Below, piece by piece: positions 8,739 to 18,462 of a stretch of DNA of 64,000 nucleotides; position 1 is the stretch's first letter; every line of letters starts with the position of its first letter. Both the position numbers and the translations under genes were made by a program. The DNA lies in the NCBI RefSeq assembly GCF_022508225.1, contig NZ_JAETXJ010000003.1, forward strand, positions 1 through 64,000, read 5' to 3'. The stretch is from Desulfovibrio sp. UIB00 (GTDB lineage: Bacteria; Desulfobacterota; Desulfovibrionia; Desulfovibrionales; Desulfovibrionaceae). The notes under the pieces were generated by a model. The model was not told where the DNA came from, searched no databases, and was given only the letters and a program-made list of their open reading frames with translations.

Positions 8739-9488
8739 ATGAAACCTACGGCAAGATTTCTTTACTGGTGCGCCACCCTGTTGATCTTCTGCCTGGGCCA
8801 GAGGGCTTTAGCCGCATCATCCCCGCAGGGGGATACCGTTGCTGGTGGAGCCTATGGCTTTGAATCTGCCAAGGCATATCTTGAAATGCAGGAGCGTGAC
8901 CTGGCAGACGCTCAAGGCAAATTTGAAAAGGATCTTTTTCAAAACCTCGATGAAGCAAACGTCATTAATATCAAATATAGGGCGTTACCTCCAAACTATG
9001 TGCTGTACAGACTGAAACTGGCGGACAATATCGAGAAAAACGCCAGCAAGTCAGACAAACAGGACGCATATTGCAAGGAATTTTTGTATATTGACAATGC
9101 AGAAAGAGAAAATGCGGATAAATTTTTGGCCTATAACGAATCAATGACGGAAAAATTCATTCCGCGTGATACATATCAGGTCATGGATGAAGATATATTA
9201 CGCAACGTACTTGTGCGGTATCTTGAAACGTACAGCATGGTGTATGGTTTTAAAAATCCTGATTCCATCAGGATTCGGATTGAAAAGGCCATTCCCTTTA
9301 AAAATGCCGAAGGCGACTTTGGCATTTTGTATTCCATCGCCCTGACGGAAAAGGACGATGCTGACGATTCTGCGTCGGAAAAAATGTTTCAGGTTTCATA
9401 CTGCAACGGAGAAATTGTCAGCTTTGAGCCGTCAGCAAATGACGCGGCGGATGCCGCAGTGCTCAAGATTTGCAAGTCACGGCAGTAG
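8739..9488 (+). CDS. Secreted protein of unknown function
   Basis: A 249-residue protein with an N-terminal signal peptide ending near RALAASS (cleavage around residue 26). The ATG has a strong AGGAGG site. The mature part is hydrophilic, rich in Lys, Asp and Glu, with no motif I recognise and no membrane segment. It sits between the biotin genes and the exopolysaccharide operon on the same strand. The 137-nt gap to the synthase carries a candidate promoter, so it may be independent. No function is proposed. Confidence 0.75.
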   Translation: MKPTARFLYWCATLLIFCLGQRALAASSPQGDTVAGGAYGFESAKAYLEMQERDLADAQGKFEKDLFQNLDEANVINIKYRALPPNYVLYRLKLADNIEKNASKSDKQDAYCKEFLYIDNAERENADKFLAYNESMTEKFIPRDTYQVMDEDILRNVLVRYLETYSMVYGFKNPDSIRIRIEKAIPFKNAEGDFGILYSIALTEKDDADDSASEKMFQVSYCNGEIVSFEPSANDAADAAVLKICKSRQ

Positions 9489-9534
9489 CGGCAAGGCTGG
9501 CGGGGACATGCGGACAGATAGCATTTTTTTGACG

Positions 9535-9550
9535 GGGTATGGAATTTGCT
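9535..9550 (+). promoter_or_regulatory. Candidate sigma-54 promoter of the exopolysaccharide operon
   Basis: GGGTATGGAATTTGCT has the GG/GC pair with exact -24/-12 spacing and a TTGC core, and resembles the aco promoter in this window. The synthase start lies 76 nt downstream. No adjacent sigma-54 activator gene is present, so confidence is limited. Confidence 0.35.
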
Positions 9551-9625
9551 TTAAGTATTTATTATCAAAAACGTGACGATTTGTGATGCTATTTTTCGCC
9601 ACCGCAACCGAACCGGGTTGACCGA

Positions 9626-11464
9626 ATGCTGCTGTCCACCAAACTTTTTTCCAAGCTCACTCCCCAATTGCCCTTGGACGGTGAAATTTACCCCAAGGCC
9701 AAGAGTGATCGCCGTCTCGCCCCCAATATCCCCGGACGGGGCGGGTCGAGGCGTGGTGCCCATCAGCGGTATGAAGCAGAGCTTCAGGTTTCGGTGTACG
9801 ATGCTTCGGAAGAATCCGCCCCAATACGCTGCCTGAGCGAAGACCTTTCGTCATCTGGCATGCTGCTGCATTGGGCTGATGATGCGCCGCTCCCTGCCGA
9901 GGGGCAAAAGCTTGTGCTGCGCTTTACCATGCCGCCGGGCACCTTGCCGGAAGGGTATGAATCACGCGTGCGTATCCCCGCAGATGTTGTGCGTATTGTG
10001 GAAGGCGAGGATGGTGAAAAAAAGGTTGCCGTCAATTTTGTGCGCAATCTGGATAACTATCTGCGCCTGAGAAAGTGGCTGCGCCTGGTTGCAACTTCTG
10101 TAATTCTGCTTGCAATTTCTGTATATGCCGTTGCCTACATGCGGCAGGAAAGCCTGTTTTACTTCATGTTTGACGTGCCCGTATTTACCTATGGGATTGT
10201 TGCGTCCGTTTTTCTGGTGAGCAGATTTGTATTCTCATTTTTTTACCGCAATATTCCTGTTGATCCTGACTTTACGCCCGGGGTCACTATTGTCATTCCC
10301 TGCTTTAACGAAGAAGAATGGATTGAAAAAACCATCCAGTGCGCCATCAATCAGGATTACCCTCAGGAGAAACTCGAAGTTATCCTTGTGGACGACGGCA
10401 GCACGGATAAATCCATGGAGCGTGTGCGGCGCATCGAAAAGCAGATTCGTAAGGAAATAACCGGCGACCGCTTTGTGGTCATTGAACAGCCCTACAACAT
10501 GGGCAAGCGCCACGCCCTTGCGGCGGGGGCCCAGCATGCCAAGTTTGAGCTGCTGGTCTTTGTGGATTCGGACAGTTTTCTGGAGCCGGACGCCGTGCGG
10601 GAAGTGGTGCAGCCCTTCCGCGACCCCAAGATGGGGGCTGTCTCCGGCAGAACAGAAGTGCAGAACAAATGGACAAACGCTCTCACCAAGATGCAGGCCG
10701 TGCGCTACTATGTGGCCTTTCGGTTCATCAAGGCGGCGGAATCCGTTTTTGACGGCGTGACCTGCCTTTCCGGCCCCCTTGCCTGTTACCGCAAGGATCT
10801 TGTGCTGCACTACCTTGATGAATGGCTCAACCAGAAATTTTTTGGCTATCCGGCCACGTTTGGCGACGACAGAAGCCTGACAAACTATATCCTTGCCCAC
10901 CACCGCACAGGCTATCAGGATGCGGCGGTGTGTTCCACCATTGTGCCTTCGAGCATGCGTACCTTCATCCGGCAGCAAATGCGCTGGAAGCGCTCGTGGC
11001 TGCGTGAAACCCTGCGCGCCAGCTCCTTTATGTGGAGAAAAGAGCCCTTCATGGCGCTTTCTTTCTACATTGGCTTTTTGCTGCCGGTGCTGGCCCCGCT
11101 GGTTGTTGTGCGCACCATGGTGGTTATTCCAATTGAGCTTGGCCTGTTTCCCTACAAATACCTTGCGGGCATTCTTGTCACCAGTATGCTCATGAGCGCC
11201 TCCTATCTGTTGTTCAAACGCAGCAATCTGTGGCCTTACGGCATTGTTTTTTGCGTTTTCTATCTGGGGGTGCTGTTGTGGCAGCTTCCTGTGGCAGTGC
11301 TCACGTTCTGGAAGTCGGAATGGGGCACGCGCAATACGTCTGCCGACGTGGCCGCACAGGAAAAGCTGCGCTACGAGCAGAAGATGTTCGTCATGCCCTC
11401 TGAAAGCGCCGTTGCCGCAGGAGCAGGGCAGCCCGCCGATCATGGCAAGCACGGTGAGGGCTAG
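9626..11464 (+). CDS. PilZ-domain family 2 glycosyltransferase, PgaC-like polysaccharide synthase
   Basis: An inner-membrane processive synthase of 612 residues. An N-terminal PilZ-like domain (about 40-140) has DLSSSG (residues 73-78), the DxSxxG half of the cyclic-di-GMP motif. The Arg half is RRGAHQR (42-48), with the first Arg displaced by one from RxxxR. Two membrane helices follow (about 153-172 and 185-205). The GT2 domain has DDGS (256-259), DSD (314-316), GDD and QQMRW (about 450), the set expected for PgaC/HasA-type enzymes. C-terminal helices form the translocation channel. It is the first gene of a five-gene exopolysaccharide operon. The fused PilZ suggests direct cyclic-di-GMP control of synthesis. 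Confidence 0.88.
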   Translation: MLLSTKLFSKLTPQLPLDGEIYPKAKSDRRLAPNIPGRGGSRRGAHQRYEAELQVSVYDASEESAPIRCLSEDLSSSGMLLHWADDAPLPAEGQKLVLRFTMPPGTLPEGYESRVRIPADVVRIVEGEDGEKKVAVNFVRNLDNYLRLRKWLRLVATSVILLAISVYAVAYMRQESLFYFMFDVPVFTYGIVASVFLVSRFVFSFFYRNIPVDPDFTPGVTIVIPCFNEEEWIEKTIQCAINQDYPQEKLEVILVDDGSTDKSMERVRRIEKQIRKEITGDRFVVIEQPYNMGKRHALAAGAQHAKFELLVFVDSDSFLEPDAVREVVQPFRDPKMGAVSGRTEVQNKWTNALTKMQAVRYYVAFRFIKAAESVFDGVTCLSGPLACYRKDLVLHYLDEWLNQKFFGYPATFGDDRSLTNYILAHHRTGYQDAAVCSTIVPSSMRTFIRQQMRWKRSWLRETLRASSFMWRKEPFMALSFYIGFLLPVLAPLVVVRTMVVIPIELGLFPYKYLAGILVTSMLMSASYLLFKRSNLWPYGIVFCVFYLGVLLWQLPVAVLTFWKSEWGTRNTSADVAAQEKLRYEQKMFVMPSESAVAAGAGQPADHGKHGEG

Positions 11465-11467
11465 GGC

Positions 11468-13462
11468 ATGCGCGCGCTTTCCAAAGATACCTGGAAGATT
11501 CTGCGGTCATGCCTGCAATGGGTATTTCTGATTGGCCTGTGCGTATTTATTGTTCAGCTCTTTATTGAGAGGGGCAGGCCGCCGCAGTTTGACCGTGAAT
11601 CGTGGACGCAACGCGATGGTTTTACGGCCATTTCTTACGGTTCGCTCACACGCGATGAAAAGCCGGGGCTGAACTCGCGCCAGCAGTTTGCGGAGCACGT
11701 GGCAGCCATTGAAAAGGCTGGCTATCAGTGGATAACTTCTGACGATGTCATCAGTTTTTATCGCGATGGAGAACCGCTGCCAGAGAAAGCCCTGTATCTT
11801 ATGATGGAAGGGGGCCGCAAGGACTCGGTTATCTTTGGGCAGGAGATCATGGGTAAAACAGGGGTGCATGCCTCACTGTTTACAACCACCACCTCACTCA
11901 AAAGCTGGAACAACTTTTTTGTCACCAAGTCCAATGTGGCGGCGCTGGCAAAGAGTCCTTTCTGGGATGTGGGCAGCCAGGGGCGGGGGCTGTTGCCCAT
12001 CAACGAAAACATGCCCAAGGTGACGCCCGGCTACTTTTTGACAGATTTTTTGCGCGATTCCACTGGGTTGCCAGCAGAAACAGAAGAGCAGATGCGCGAC
12101 CGGTTGGCAGCGTATTATAAAGAATCGTTTGAGCCGCTGGCAAAGCTCATGCCCGAGCCGCCCAAGGCTTTTGTGATGATGCCCGCCAACTCCTTTAACG
12201 GCTCAATGCCGCATGCGGTCAAAGAGGCCAACCGCGATCTGGTGCAGCAGTATTTTCAGATGGCTTTTTCCAGAGAAGGGGCGGCGTTCAATTCCGCAGT
12301 GGATGACCGTTTTGCGCTTACACGCCTACAGATCAAGCCGGATTGGACGGAGCAGCACCTTATGGAAGTGCTCTCGCTCAGAACCGCCAAACGCACACGG
12401 TTTTCATTGGCAGAGGGCGACACCGCCGATAGCTGGGTGTCATTTCGCACCAGGGTGGAAGCCTCGGGGCAGGATATTGTGCTGACCCCGCAGGAGGGCA
12501 GGGCTGACCCGGTCATCCTGCGGGGCAGCAACCTGTGGGATAATGTTTCGCTGTCCATGACCATTGCGCAGAAGGAAAACGTCGATCGCTACGTCTACCT
12601 GCGCTATGCAACGCCCAGCGCCTTTTTGCGCGTGACCCTGCACGGGGCGCGTCTGCTGGTGCAGGAGCGCGTTCCCGGTCAGGGGCTGTATACTATTGCG
12701 GATGAAACCATTTCCATCCAGCCGCCCTGGCGCTTTGATATCCTGCTCAAGGGCAACAGACTTAAGGTGTTGCTTGATGGAAAGGCGCTTGGCCCAGGAT
12801 TTTTGCCAGTTTCACCCACATTGCGGCTTGGGGCGGTCGCTCTGGGTACCGACGATGTGGAGGGGTTCGAGGGACGCTTTGGTTCGCTGAATATCGTGCG
12901 TATTCCTTCGCTCTGGCGCATTGAATCCACGGGCAACGTCAGTTCTGGCAGTGTGGCTCCAGCCATGGCGCAAGAGGTCACTGCATGCGTGGTGCCGCTG
13001 GCAGCCAGGACAAGTGGCAGCTCTGATGCCGAAAGGGTTTCGCGTCAGGTGCTGCGCGCTAGGGCGGAGGGCAGCATGACCATTGCCGCTCTTGCCCCCG
13101 GCAATCTTGTTCTGGACGACAGCATGCTGCTGATTGCGCCCTTCAGCATAGAACAGAGCCGCAGGCTGTGGGACGGTATAATGGTGCAGCCCCTTGCCCA
13201 AAGCTCATGGAAGGATGTGGCGGCGACCCTCAAGGCCATTGCCGCCGCAGGCTATCGCCCCGTGGTGCGCCTTACGCGCGAGGCGGCGGCAGCGCTTGCG
13301 GCCTCGGACATTACCCTGCCCGCAGAGCATTACCTGCTTGATTTTACGCGGGCGGAAATCCCCGGCTCTCTTTGGACGCCGCTTGCCCATAGGCATAACC
13401 GAAACAATTTCCTTTATGCTACCGCTGAAAAGGGCGTTCTGTACGCTGCGGGGGGCAACTGA
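11468..13462 (+). CDS. Membrane-anchored PgaB-like pseudo-deacetylase with jelly-roll domain
   Basis: 664 residues with one N-terminal membrane anchor (about 14-33) and a large periplasmic part. Residues about 50-260 follow the PgaB/NodB layout: an AISYGSLTRDE start, SRQQFAEHVAAIEKAGYQWITSDD, then LYLMMEGGRKD where active enzymes have a TFDDG-type metal/catalytic motif. Both Asp residues are lost, and no HxxxH follows. A LamG-like jelly-roll (about 345-485) comes next, then a C-terminal alpha/beta region I cannot name. It probably binds or guides the polymer rather than deacetylating it. It starts 4 nt after the synthase and overlaps the next gene by 1 nt (TGATG). Confidence 0.7.
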   Translation: MRALSKDTWKILRSCLQWVFLIGLCVFIVQLFIERGRPPQFDRESWTQRDGFTAISYGSLTRDEKPGLNSRQQFAEHVAAIEKAGYQWITSDDVISFYRDGEPLPEKALYLMMEGGRKDSVIFGQEIMGKTGVHASLFTTTTSLKSWNNFFVTKSNVAALAKSPFWDVGSQGRGLLPINENMPKVTPGYFLTDFLRDSTGLPAETEEQMRDRLAAYYKESFEPLAKLMPEPPKAFVMMPANSFNGSMPHAVKEANRDLVQQYFQMAFSREGAAFNSAVDDRFALTRLQIKPDWTEQHLMEVLSLRTAKRTRFSLAEGDTADSWVSFRTRVEASGQDIVLTPQEGRADPVILRGSNLWDNVSLSMTIAQKENVDRYVYLRYATPSAFLRVTLHGARLLVQERVPGQGLYTIADETISIQPPWRFDILLKGNRLKVLLDGKALGPGFLPVSPTLRLGAVALGTDDVEGFEGRFGSLNIVRIPSLWRIESTGNVSSGSVAPAMAQEVTACVVPLAARTSGSSDAERVSRQVLRARAEGSMTIAALAPGNLVLDDSMLLIAPFSIEQSRRLWDGIMVQPLAQSSWKDVAATLKAIAAAGYRPVVRLTREAAAALAASDITLPAEHYLLDFTRAEIPGSLWTPLAHRHNRNNFLYATAEKGVLYAAGGN

Positions 13463-16400
13463 TGCGCGCCAGTCTCCTTTATTCCAGTCTGCTGTTGACC
13501 CTGTGCTGCGGCTTTGCCGCAGGCGCTGTCTGTGCGCAGGAATTTCCGGCTGGGGATAACCGGGCGCGCCTCGATCAGCCTAGAGGGCTGGAACCTGTCA
13601 AAAACCCCAATTCCGCAAAGGGGCAGGAGCAGACAAGAGGCGCGGAACCGGAAAAGCTTTCGGCAGCCTACTATTACAATCGCGCCAACTATGCCATCAG
13701 CCGCGAAATGTACGCGGAGGCTCTGGGCGAAATCGACAAGGGCATGGATCTGGACCCTGGTTTTCTGCCCTTCATCACGCAAAAGGCCCTTGTGCTTTCG
13801 CGCCTGTCGCGGCACGAGGATGCCGCGCGTTTCTATTCGCTGGCGCTTGAAGCCAGGCCGGACGATGCGCGGCTTGCGGCCCTTGCGGCAGAAAATATCC
13901 AGAGCAGCCGGGCCAGCGATCCAGCGGCCCTTTCCGCTGATCTGGCAAGGTTTTTCAGCGGTCTTTCCGTCCAGGTGACGCCGGAGCTTCTCAAACTGCT
14001 GGCCGAGCGGCAGGATCAGAACAACGCTGTCTTTTTGCCCGCCCTGCGCGCTGCAGGGGCCGTTGGCAAGCTCACGGACGAGGAGCAGGCGGTGCTCAAG
14101 GCCTGCCTTGCCAACAACGGCACCGTTGCAGCAGCTCTGTTGCGCCGGCAGAACGACTGGCCGCAAGGCTCGGAACCGTTACGGGCCGTGTTTGAGGCCA
14201 TGACCGCCCGCGCCCTGCAACTGGCTGGCAAGCAGGACGAAGCCGAGGCTTTTTATCGGCAGGCAGCCACGCGGGGCTTTAGTCAGGAAACCTTGAACGC
14301 CATCAAGGCGCAGGCCTACCTGAACCTTAACGAGCAGAAAAAGGCCGCCACGGTTTACGAGCAGGGCTGGCGAATGGCTTCCAGCCCGCAGGTCTGGGCC
14401 GTGCGCGCTGCAGATGCCTACGCCGCCTCTGGCGGCATCAAGGATGCCTGCGATATACTTGAAAAGGCAGCAAAGATTGCCCCGCACGACCTGTATTTGC
14501 AGGGGCAGCTCTATTACCGCCTCGCCCAGGCCGGAAAAACCGCCGAACTCAAGGCGCTTGAGCAGAGGCTTGAGGCAAGCGGCAATGACATTGCCGTAAA
14601 TTTTGGCAAATTCCTGTTCGCCCGGCAGAGCAAAAACCGGGATGCCATGCAAAAAGCCCGGCAGGCCGTTGTGGAGCATGTGGACGATGTCAGCGCTGTT
14701 CACGCGCAGGACGACATCCGGCTGATTGTCGCCAGCCTTGGGTTCAGCGGTGCGCAGGCCCCGCAGGAGCAGCAGGCAGAACTCATGCGCAACAACGGCT
14801 GGGAGCTGTGGGACAGCGGAAAAATAGACGATGCCTATGTTTCGTGGCGCGATTCCATTGCTCTTGACCCCCAGCATGGGCAGAAGGCTGGCCCCTCCAT
14901 GTGTGCGGTCTTGTTGCAGCAGGGCAGAACTGCGGACGCCATGGAACTTTTCCGCATGCAGTACCCTGAAATGCCCGTGTTCTCCCTTGCCTTGTATCTG
15001 ATAAAGGACAAGCAGTGGTCAGCGGCTTACCCGCTGTTGCGGTCTATGGCTGCCCCCTCGGGCGCCAATGCCCCATGGTACGCGCTGGCCCTTGCCGCAG
15101 GCGCGCTTGAAGGCGGCGACATCCGCGCAGTGGAAACCAGCGCCAGGGCCTTGCTCGCCCTTGATCCGCCGCAGGAAAGCCACACGGTCAGTATTCCCGC
15201 CGCTGATGTGGGGGCAGGGCAGTTGCAGTTGAGCAGGTCGCTCTATCTCTCCATGCTGTCGGAATATCTGGGCAAGCTGCTGGATCAGCAGAATGTTGCC
15301 TTGATCCCCGAACTTCTGGCCAGCAGGCAGCTTCAAGGCATACCCGCGCCTCAGGCCGCTAAAATGTTGAGCGAAGCTGGTTTCAGCCTTGCAGTTGGCG
15401 ACAGCGCGCAGGCTGCGGTGCCTTTGTGGCAGCGTGCGCTTGCGCTCAGCCCCGATCTGCCCGAGGCGCATCTGGGTATGGCCCTTGCCGCCGCCATGCA
15501 GGGAAATATGACAGCTGCGGAGATTCATCTGAACGCGGCCCCTGTCAATACTTCGGCCCGGCATGAATTCATTCTTGGCCGCATCAGGATACTTGAAGGG
15601 CAGACGGATGTGGCTCTGCGTCATTTTGACAACTTTTTGCGCGCGGAACCCGGCAATCTTGCCGCACGGTACGCAGTTTTCAATATTTTTATGTCGCTGG
15701 CAGACTACACCCGCGCCCGCGCGCTTTACGGCGAATTTAAAAATGCCGCAGGGCCTACCGCCCGGCTGTATGAAGGGCAGTGCGCCCTTGCCTTGGGCGA
15801 TGCCGGTAGGGCAGAGGCGATTTTCCGTTCTCTCATGGTCAAGGGTGCAACCACAAGGCCTGTGGCGCCGCTGCTTGTGGCAGCTTTGCGCGCCCAGAAC
15901 CGTTGGGCGGAGGCGGCTTCCATTTTGCAGCAAAGCGGCCTGCCAGATCCGGAAAAACTTACGGCTCTGCGCCGTCAGGCCGAAGACGCACTGGCTGAAG
16001 CCCGCTACCCTGCGGCGCGCGGCTACGCGCAGACCTATCTGGCCGATGATCCGGATTCCGCCTATGTGCAATCGCTGTACAACAGCTCCCTGCGCGATGA
16101 GTACAGGATGCAGGCTGACCGCCTTGAAAAGCTCAAGCGCGAACAGATACGAATTGCCCGAGGCACGCTTGATCCTGAACGCCTTGCCCCGCAGGAAAGG
16201 GAAAAACTGGCGGAGCTGCGCTCCGGCGGTCAGGCTGCGCTTGAGCCCGACAGATCGCTCCTTGATGATGCGCAGACGCATGCCGAAGGCCTCCTTGCCC
16301 GCAACACCATACAGCGCGACGCGCTGGAAAGCGTGCTGGATATTTCCCTGCAACGCCATGACTACAATGAAGCGGCTAAAATCTCCCGCCATATGGCGCA

Positions 16401-18384
16401 GGAATATCCTTACGACATGCACTATCAGTTGCAGTCTGCCGTGCATTCCGGCGCAGTGTCGCGTTTCGACCGTGCTCTGCCTGTGGTGCAATCCCTTTCG
16501 GCCCGTGGGCCAAACGGGGCGGGCATGGCCCTGTGCTTTGCCAACATAACCTCGCAGTCGGACGGCAAAAGTTATACCCCGCAGGATGTTGCCGCTTATC
16601 TGGATCAGCTTGGCGCAAACTATCGGCCGGTTTCCCTGCCGGAGTTTCTGGCTCCTGCACCCACTGACGCGGCCACTGTTGCGCCGGGTAAAATACCTCT
16701 GCTGCTCGTCATCGGGCAGACGCGGCCTGAAGAACTGCAAGCCATAGACGCCGCTCTGGCTCAACGTGGCGGCAAGGCCGTACTGTTGGTGAGCAGGCAG
16801 TCGTTTATTCCCGGCACGCCGGACGACCTGCCCAATACTGCGCTCTTGCGCAGGCTTGTGGCCACAGGCCGCTGGGAACTGGCGCTCACGGATACCTCAG
16901 GCCGCACCATTGTGGATGTAACAGGCCGCAGGGGCGGCTTCTGGGCACGGCGCGCAATGGTGGACGGACGGCCTGAAACTGTCGAAGAAATGAAACACCG
17001 CTGGGCTTCAGCCATGGCCGAAGCGCGCCAGCTTGCGCAGTCTCAGGGCTTTGCGGTAACGGCGTGGATGTACCCCGGCGGCGATTACGGGCAGATCAGC
17101 CTCAACGGCGATGCGGACATCCGGCGGGCCTATACCGAGGCTGCCCGCGAAGTCTTTTCTGTGGCCTTTGTGCCCACTGCCAACGGTTATCACACCAACA
17201 GCCTTGATCCGCTGTTTGTGCCAGTGCGCAACGTGTACGCGCAGCTGGACGCCAAGGCCATAGCCTCCATGCCGCAGAGCCATCCCACGCGCCTCGCTGT
17301 GCAGACAGAGGGTTTGCTGGCAAGCTGGCACGGGCAGTTGCCGCGTGCGGAAATGCTCTTTGCCCGGGCGGCCTCACTTGGCCTTTCGCCTGCGGATAAC
17401 GCCTATTACCGCGCCAGCAACGCGCTGTTTGACGAAGATGCGCCCTATGCCAACGAGCTTGCGCGCGAAGCAAAGCGGCTTGATCCGGATAACCCGCGAA
17501 CGGACGAACTCCTTGATCGCGCGCAGCAGCTTTTGCGGCCTAGAGCCACATTCAGCCCTCACGGATGGACAGACAATGCCGGACGTAGTTTTGCGGAATA
17601 CGAGCTTAAGGCTTCCACCTTTTTGCAGGAGAATCTTTCTGCTCAGGCCTCGGTTTCCGACCTGTGGTGGAAGAGCGACCACAATTCGCTGCACGGCCAC
17701 GCCATCGGCATCGGGCTGCGCTACTTCCCTTTCAAGCAGCATTGGCTTGATCTGATGGTGCGCGATGTGCAGCCGGACAGCGGTTCTTCCTTTATGGAAG
17801 CCCGCGCTGCCTGGCGCGGCGTGTATTCGGTCGATCCCTTGCGCATCAACGGGCCGTACACCCTCAGCTACAGCCGACAGTCAATCGAGACGGCGGAAAG
17901 CGTCAAAAAGGGTGTGTACGCCGACAGGCTGGGCCTGAATACCGAGGCCCGCATACTGGACTGGGGCGTGCTTCAGGCCGAAATCTTCGGTACCCAGCGC
18001 ACGGATGGCAACCGCACTGTGGGCGGCACCGTCAGCCCCCGCTATATTGTGTGGGACAAGCCGCAGTTGCAGTTGGGCTATCTGTTCAGTGCAGCCGACA
18101 GCGACAGGAATCCTGCCGACTATTACGCCCCGCAGGAATACGTCAACCATATGGCTGTGGCCTCGTTTGACGTGGCGCTTTTTGACCAGATGCACGTGCG
18201 CGGCTTTGCCGGATACGGTACGGCCATATCCAAGAACAAAAACTGGGAGCAGGTTCTGCGTTACAGCCTTGATCTGAACTGGGTTCCTGCCGATAACTGG
18301 AGCCTTGCCCTTGGCTACAGGCGTATGGAACTGCCCGATTACAACATGGATGAATATTCGCTGAACCTGCAATACGTTTTTTAA
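13462..18384 (+). CDS. PgaA-like exporter: TPR array, deacetylase-like domain and outer-membrane barrel in one chain
   Basis: 1640 residues. A signal peptide ends at AVCAQE (about residue 26). TPR-like repeats run from about 60 to 1000, as in the periplasmic part of PgaA. Residues about 1019-1260 resemble a PgaB/NodB deacetylase: MALCFANI start, LLLVIGQTRPEE, and AWMYPGGDYGQ (about 1200), but the DD motif is replaced. A short TPR-like stretch follows (about 1285-1345). The last 270 residues are an amphipathic beta-barrel ending in Phe, as outer-membrane proteins do. It is the likely outer-membrane exit port for the polymer made by the upstream synthase. The insertion of a degenerate deacetylase fold between TPR and barrel is unusual. 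Confidence 0.78.
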   Translation: MRASLLYSSLLLTLCCGFAAGAVCAQEFPAGDNRARLDQPRGLEPVKNPNSAKGQEQTRGAEPEKLSAAYYYNRANYAISREMYAEALGEIDKGMDLDPGFLPFITQKALVLSRLSRHEDAARFYSLALEARPDDARLAALAAENIQSSRASDPAALSADLARFFSGLSVQVTPELLKLLAERQDQNNAVFLPALRAAGAVGKLTDEEQAVLKACLANNGTVAAALLRRQNDWPQGSEPLRAVFEAMTARALQLAGKQDEAEAFYRQAATRGFSQETLNAIKAQAYLNLNEQKKAATVYEQGWRMASSPQVWAVRAADAYAASGGIKDACDILEKAAKIAPHDLYLQGQLYYRLAQAGKTAELKALEQRLEASGNDIAVNFGKFLFARQSKNRDAMQKARQAVVEHVDDVSAVHAQDDIRLIVASLGFSGAQAPQEQQAELMRNNGWELWDSGKIDDAYVSWRDSIALDPQHGQKAGPSMCAVLLQQGRTADAMELFRMQYPEMPVFSLALYLIKDKQWSAAYPLLRSMAAPSGANAPWYALALAAGALEGGDIRAVETSARALLALDPPQESHTVSIPAADVGAGQLQLSRSLYLSMLSEYLGKLLDQQNVALIPELLASRQLQGIPAPQAAKMLSEAGFSLAVGDSAQAAVPLWQRALALSPDLPEAHLGMALAAAMQGNMTAAEIHLNAAPVNTSARHEFILGRIRILEGQTDVALRHFDNFLRAEPGNLAARYAVFNIFMSLADYTRARALYGEFKNAAGPTARLYEGQCALALGDAGRAEAIFRSLMVKGATTRPVAPLLVAALRAQNRWAEAASILQQSGLPDPEKLTALRRQAEDALAEARYPAARGYAQTYLADDPDSAYVQSLYNSSLRDEYRMQADRLEKLKREQIRIARGTLDPERLAPQEREKLAELRSGGQAALEPDRSLLDDAQTHAEGLLARNTIQRDALESVLDISLQRHDYNEAAKISRHMAQEYPYDMHYQLQSAVHSGAVSRFDRALPVVQSLSARGPNGAGMALCFANITSQSDGKSYTPQDVAAYLDQLGANYRPVSLPEFLAPAPTDAATVAPGKIPLLLVIGQTRPEELQAIDAALAQRGGKAVLLVSRQSFIPGTPDDLPNTALLRRLVATGRWELALTDTSGRTIVDVTGRRGGFWARRAMVDGRPETVEEMKHRWASAMAEARQLAQSQGFAVTAWMYPGGDYGQISLNGDADIRRAYTEAAREVFSVAFVPTANGYHTNSLDPLFVPVRNVYAQLDAKAIASMPQSHPTRLAVQTEGLLASWHGQLPRAEMLFARAASLGLSPADNAYYRASNALFDEDAPYANELAREAKRLDPDNPRTDELLDRAQQLLRPRATFSPHGWTDNAGRSFAEYELKASTFLQENLSAQASVSDLWWKSDHNSLHGHAIGIGLRYFPFKQHWLDLMVRDVQPDSGSSFMEARAAWRGVYSVDPLRINGPYTLSYSRQSIETAESVKKGVYADRLGLNTEARILDWGVLQAEIFGTQRTDGNRTVGGTVSPRYIVWDKPQLQLGYLFSAADSDRNPADYYAPQEYVNHMAVASFDVALFDQMHVRGFAGYGTAISKNKNWEQVLRYSLDLNWVPADNWSLALGYRRMELPDYNMDEYSLNLQYVF

Positions 18385-18462
18385 AAAGCATTCAGTGTCC
18401 TGCGCCGGGCCGTCTGGCCCTTGCGTTAAATCCGTCCGGGCCAAAGCGCCGGGGAGGTTGTT

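Noticed and set aside
15019-16764. 581-codon minus-strand open frame
   Set aside because: Shadow of the 1640-residue exporter; composition rich in Arg/Gly/His without domains.
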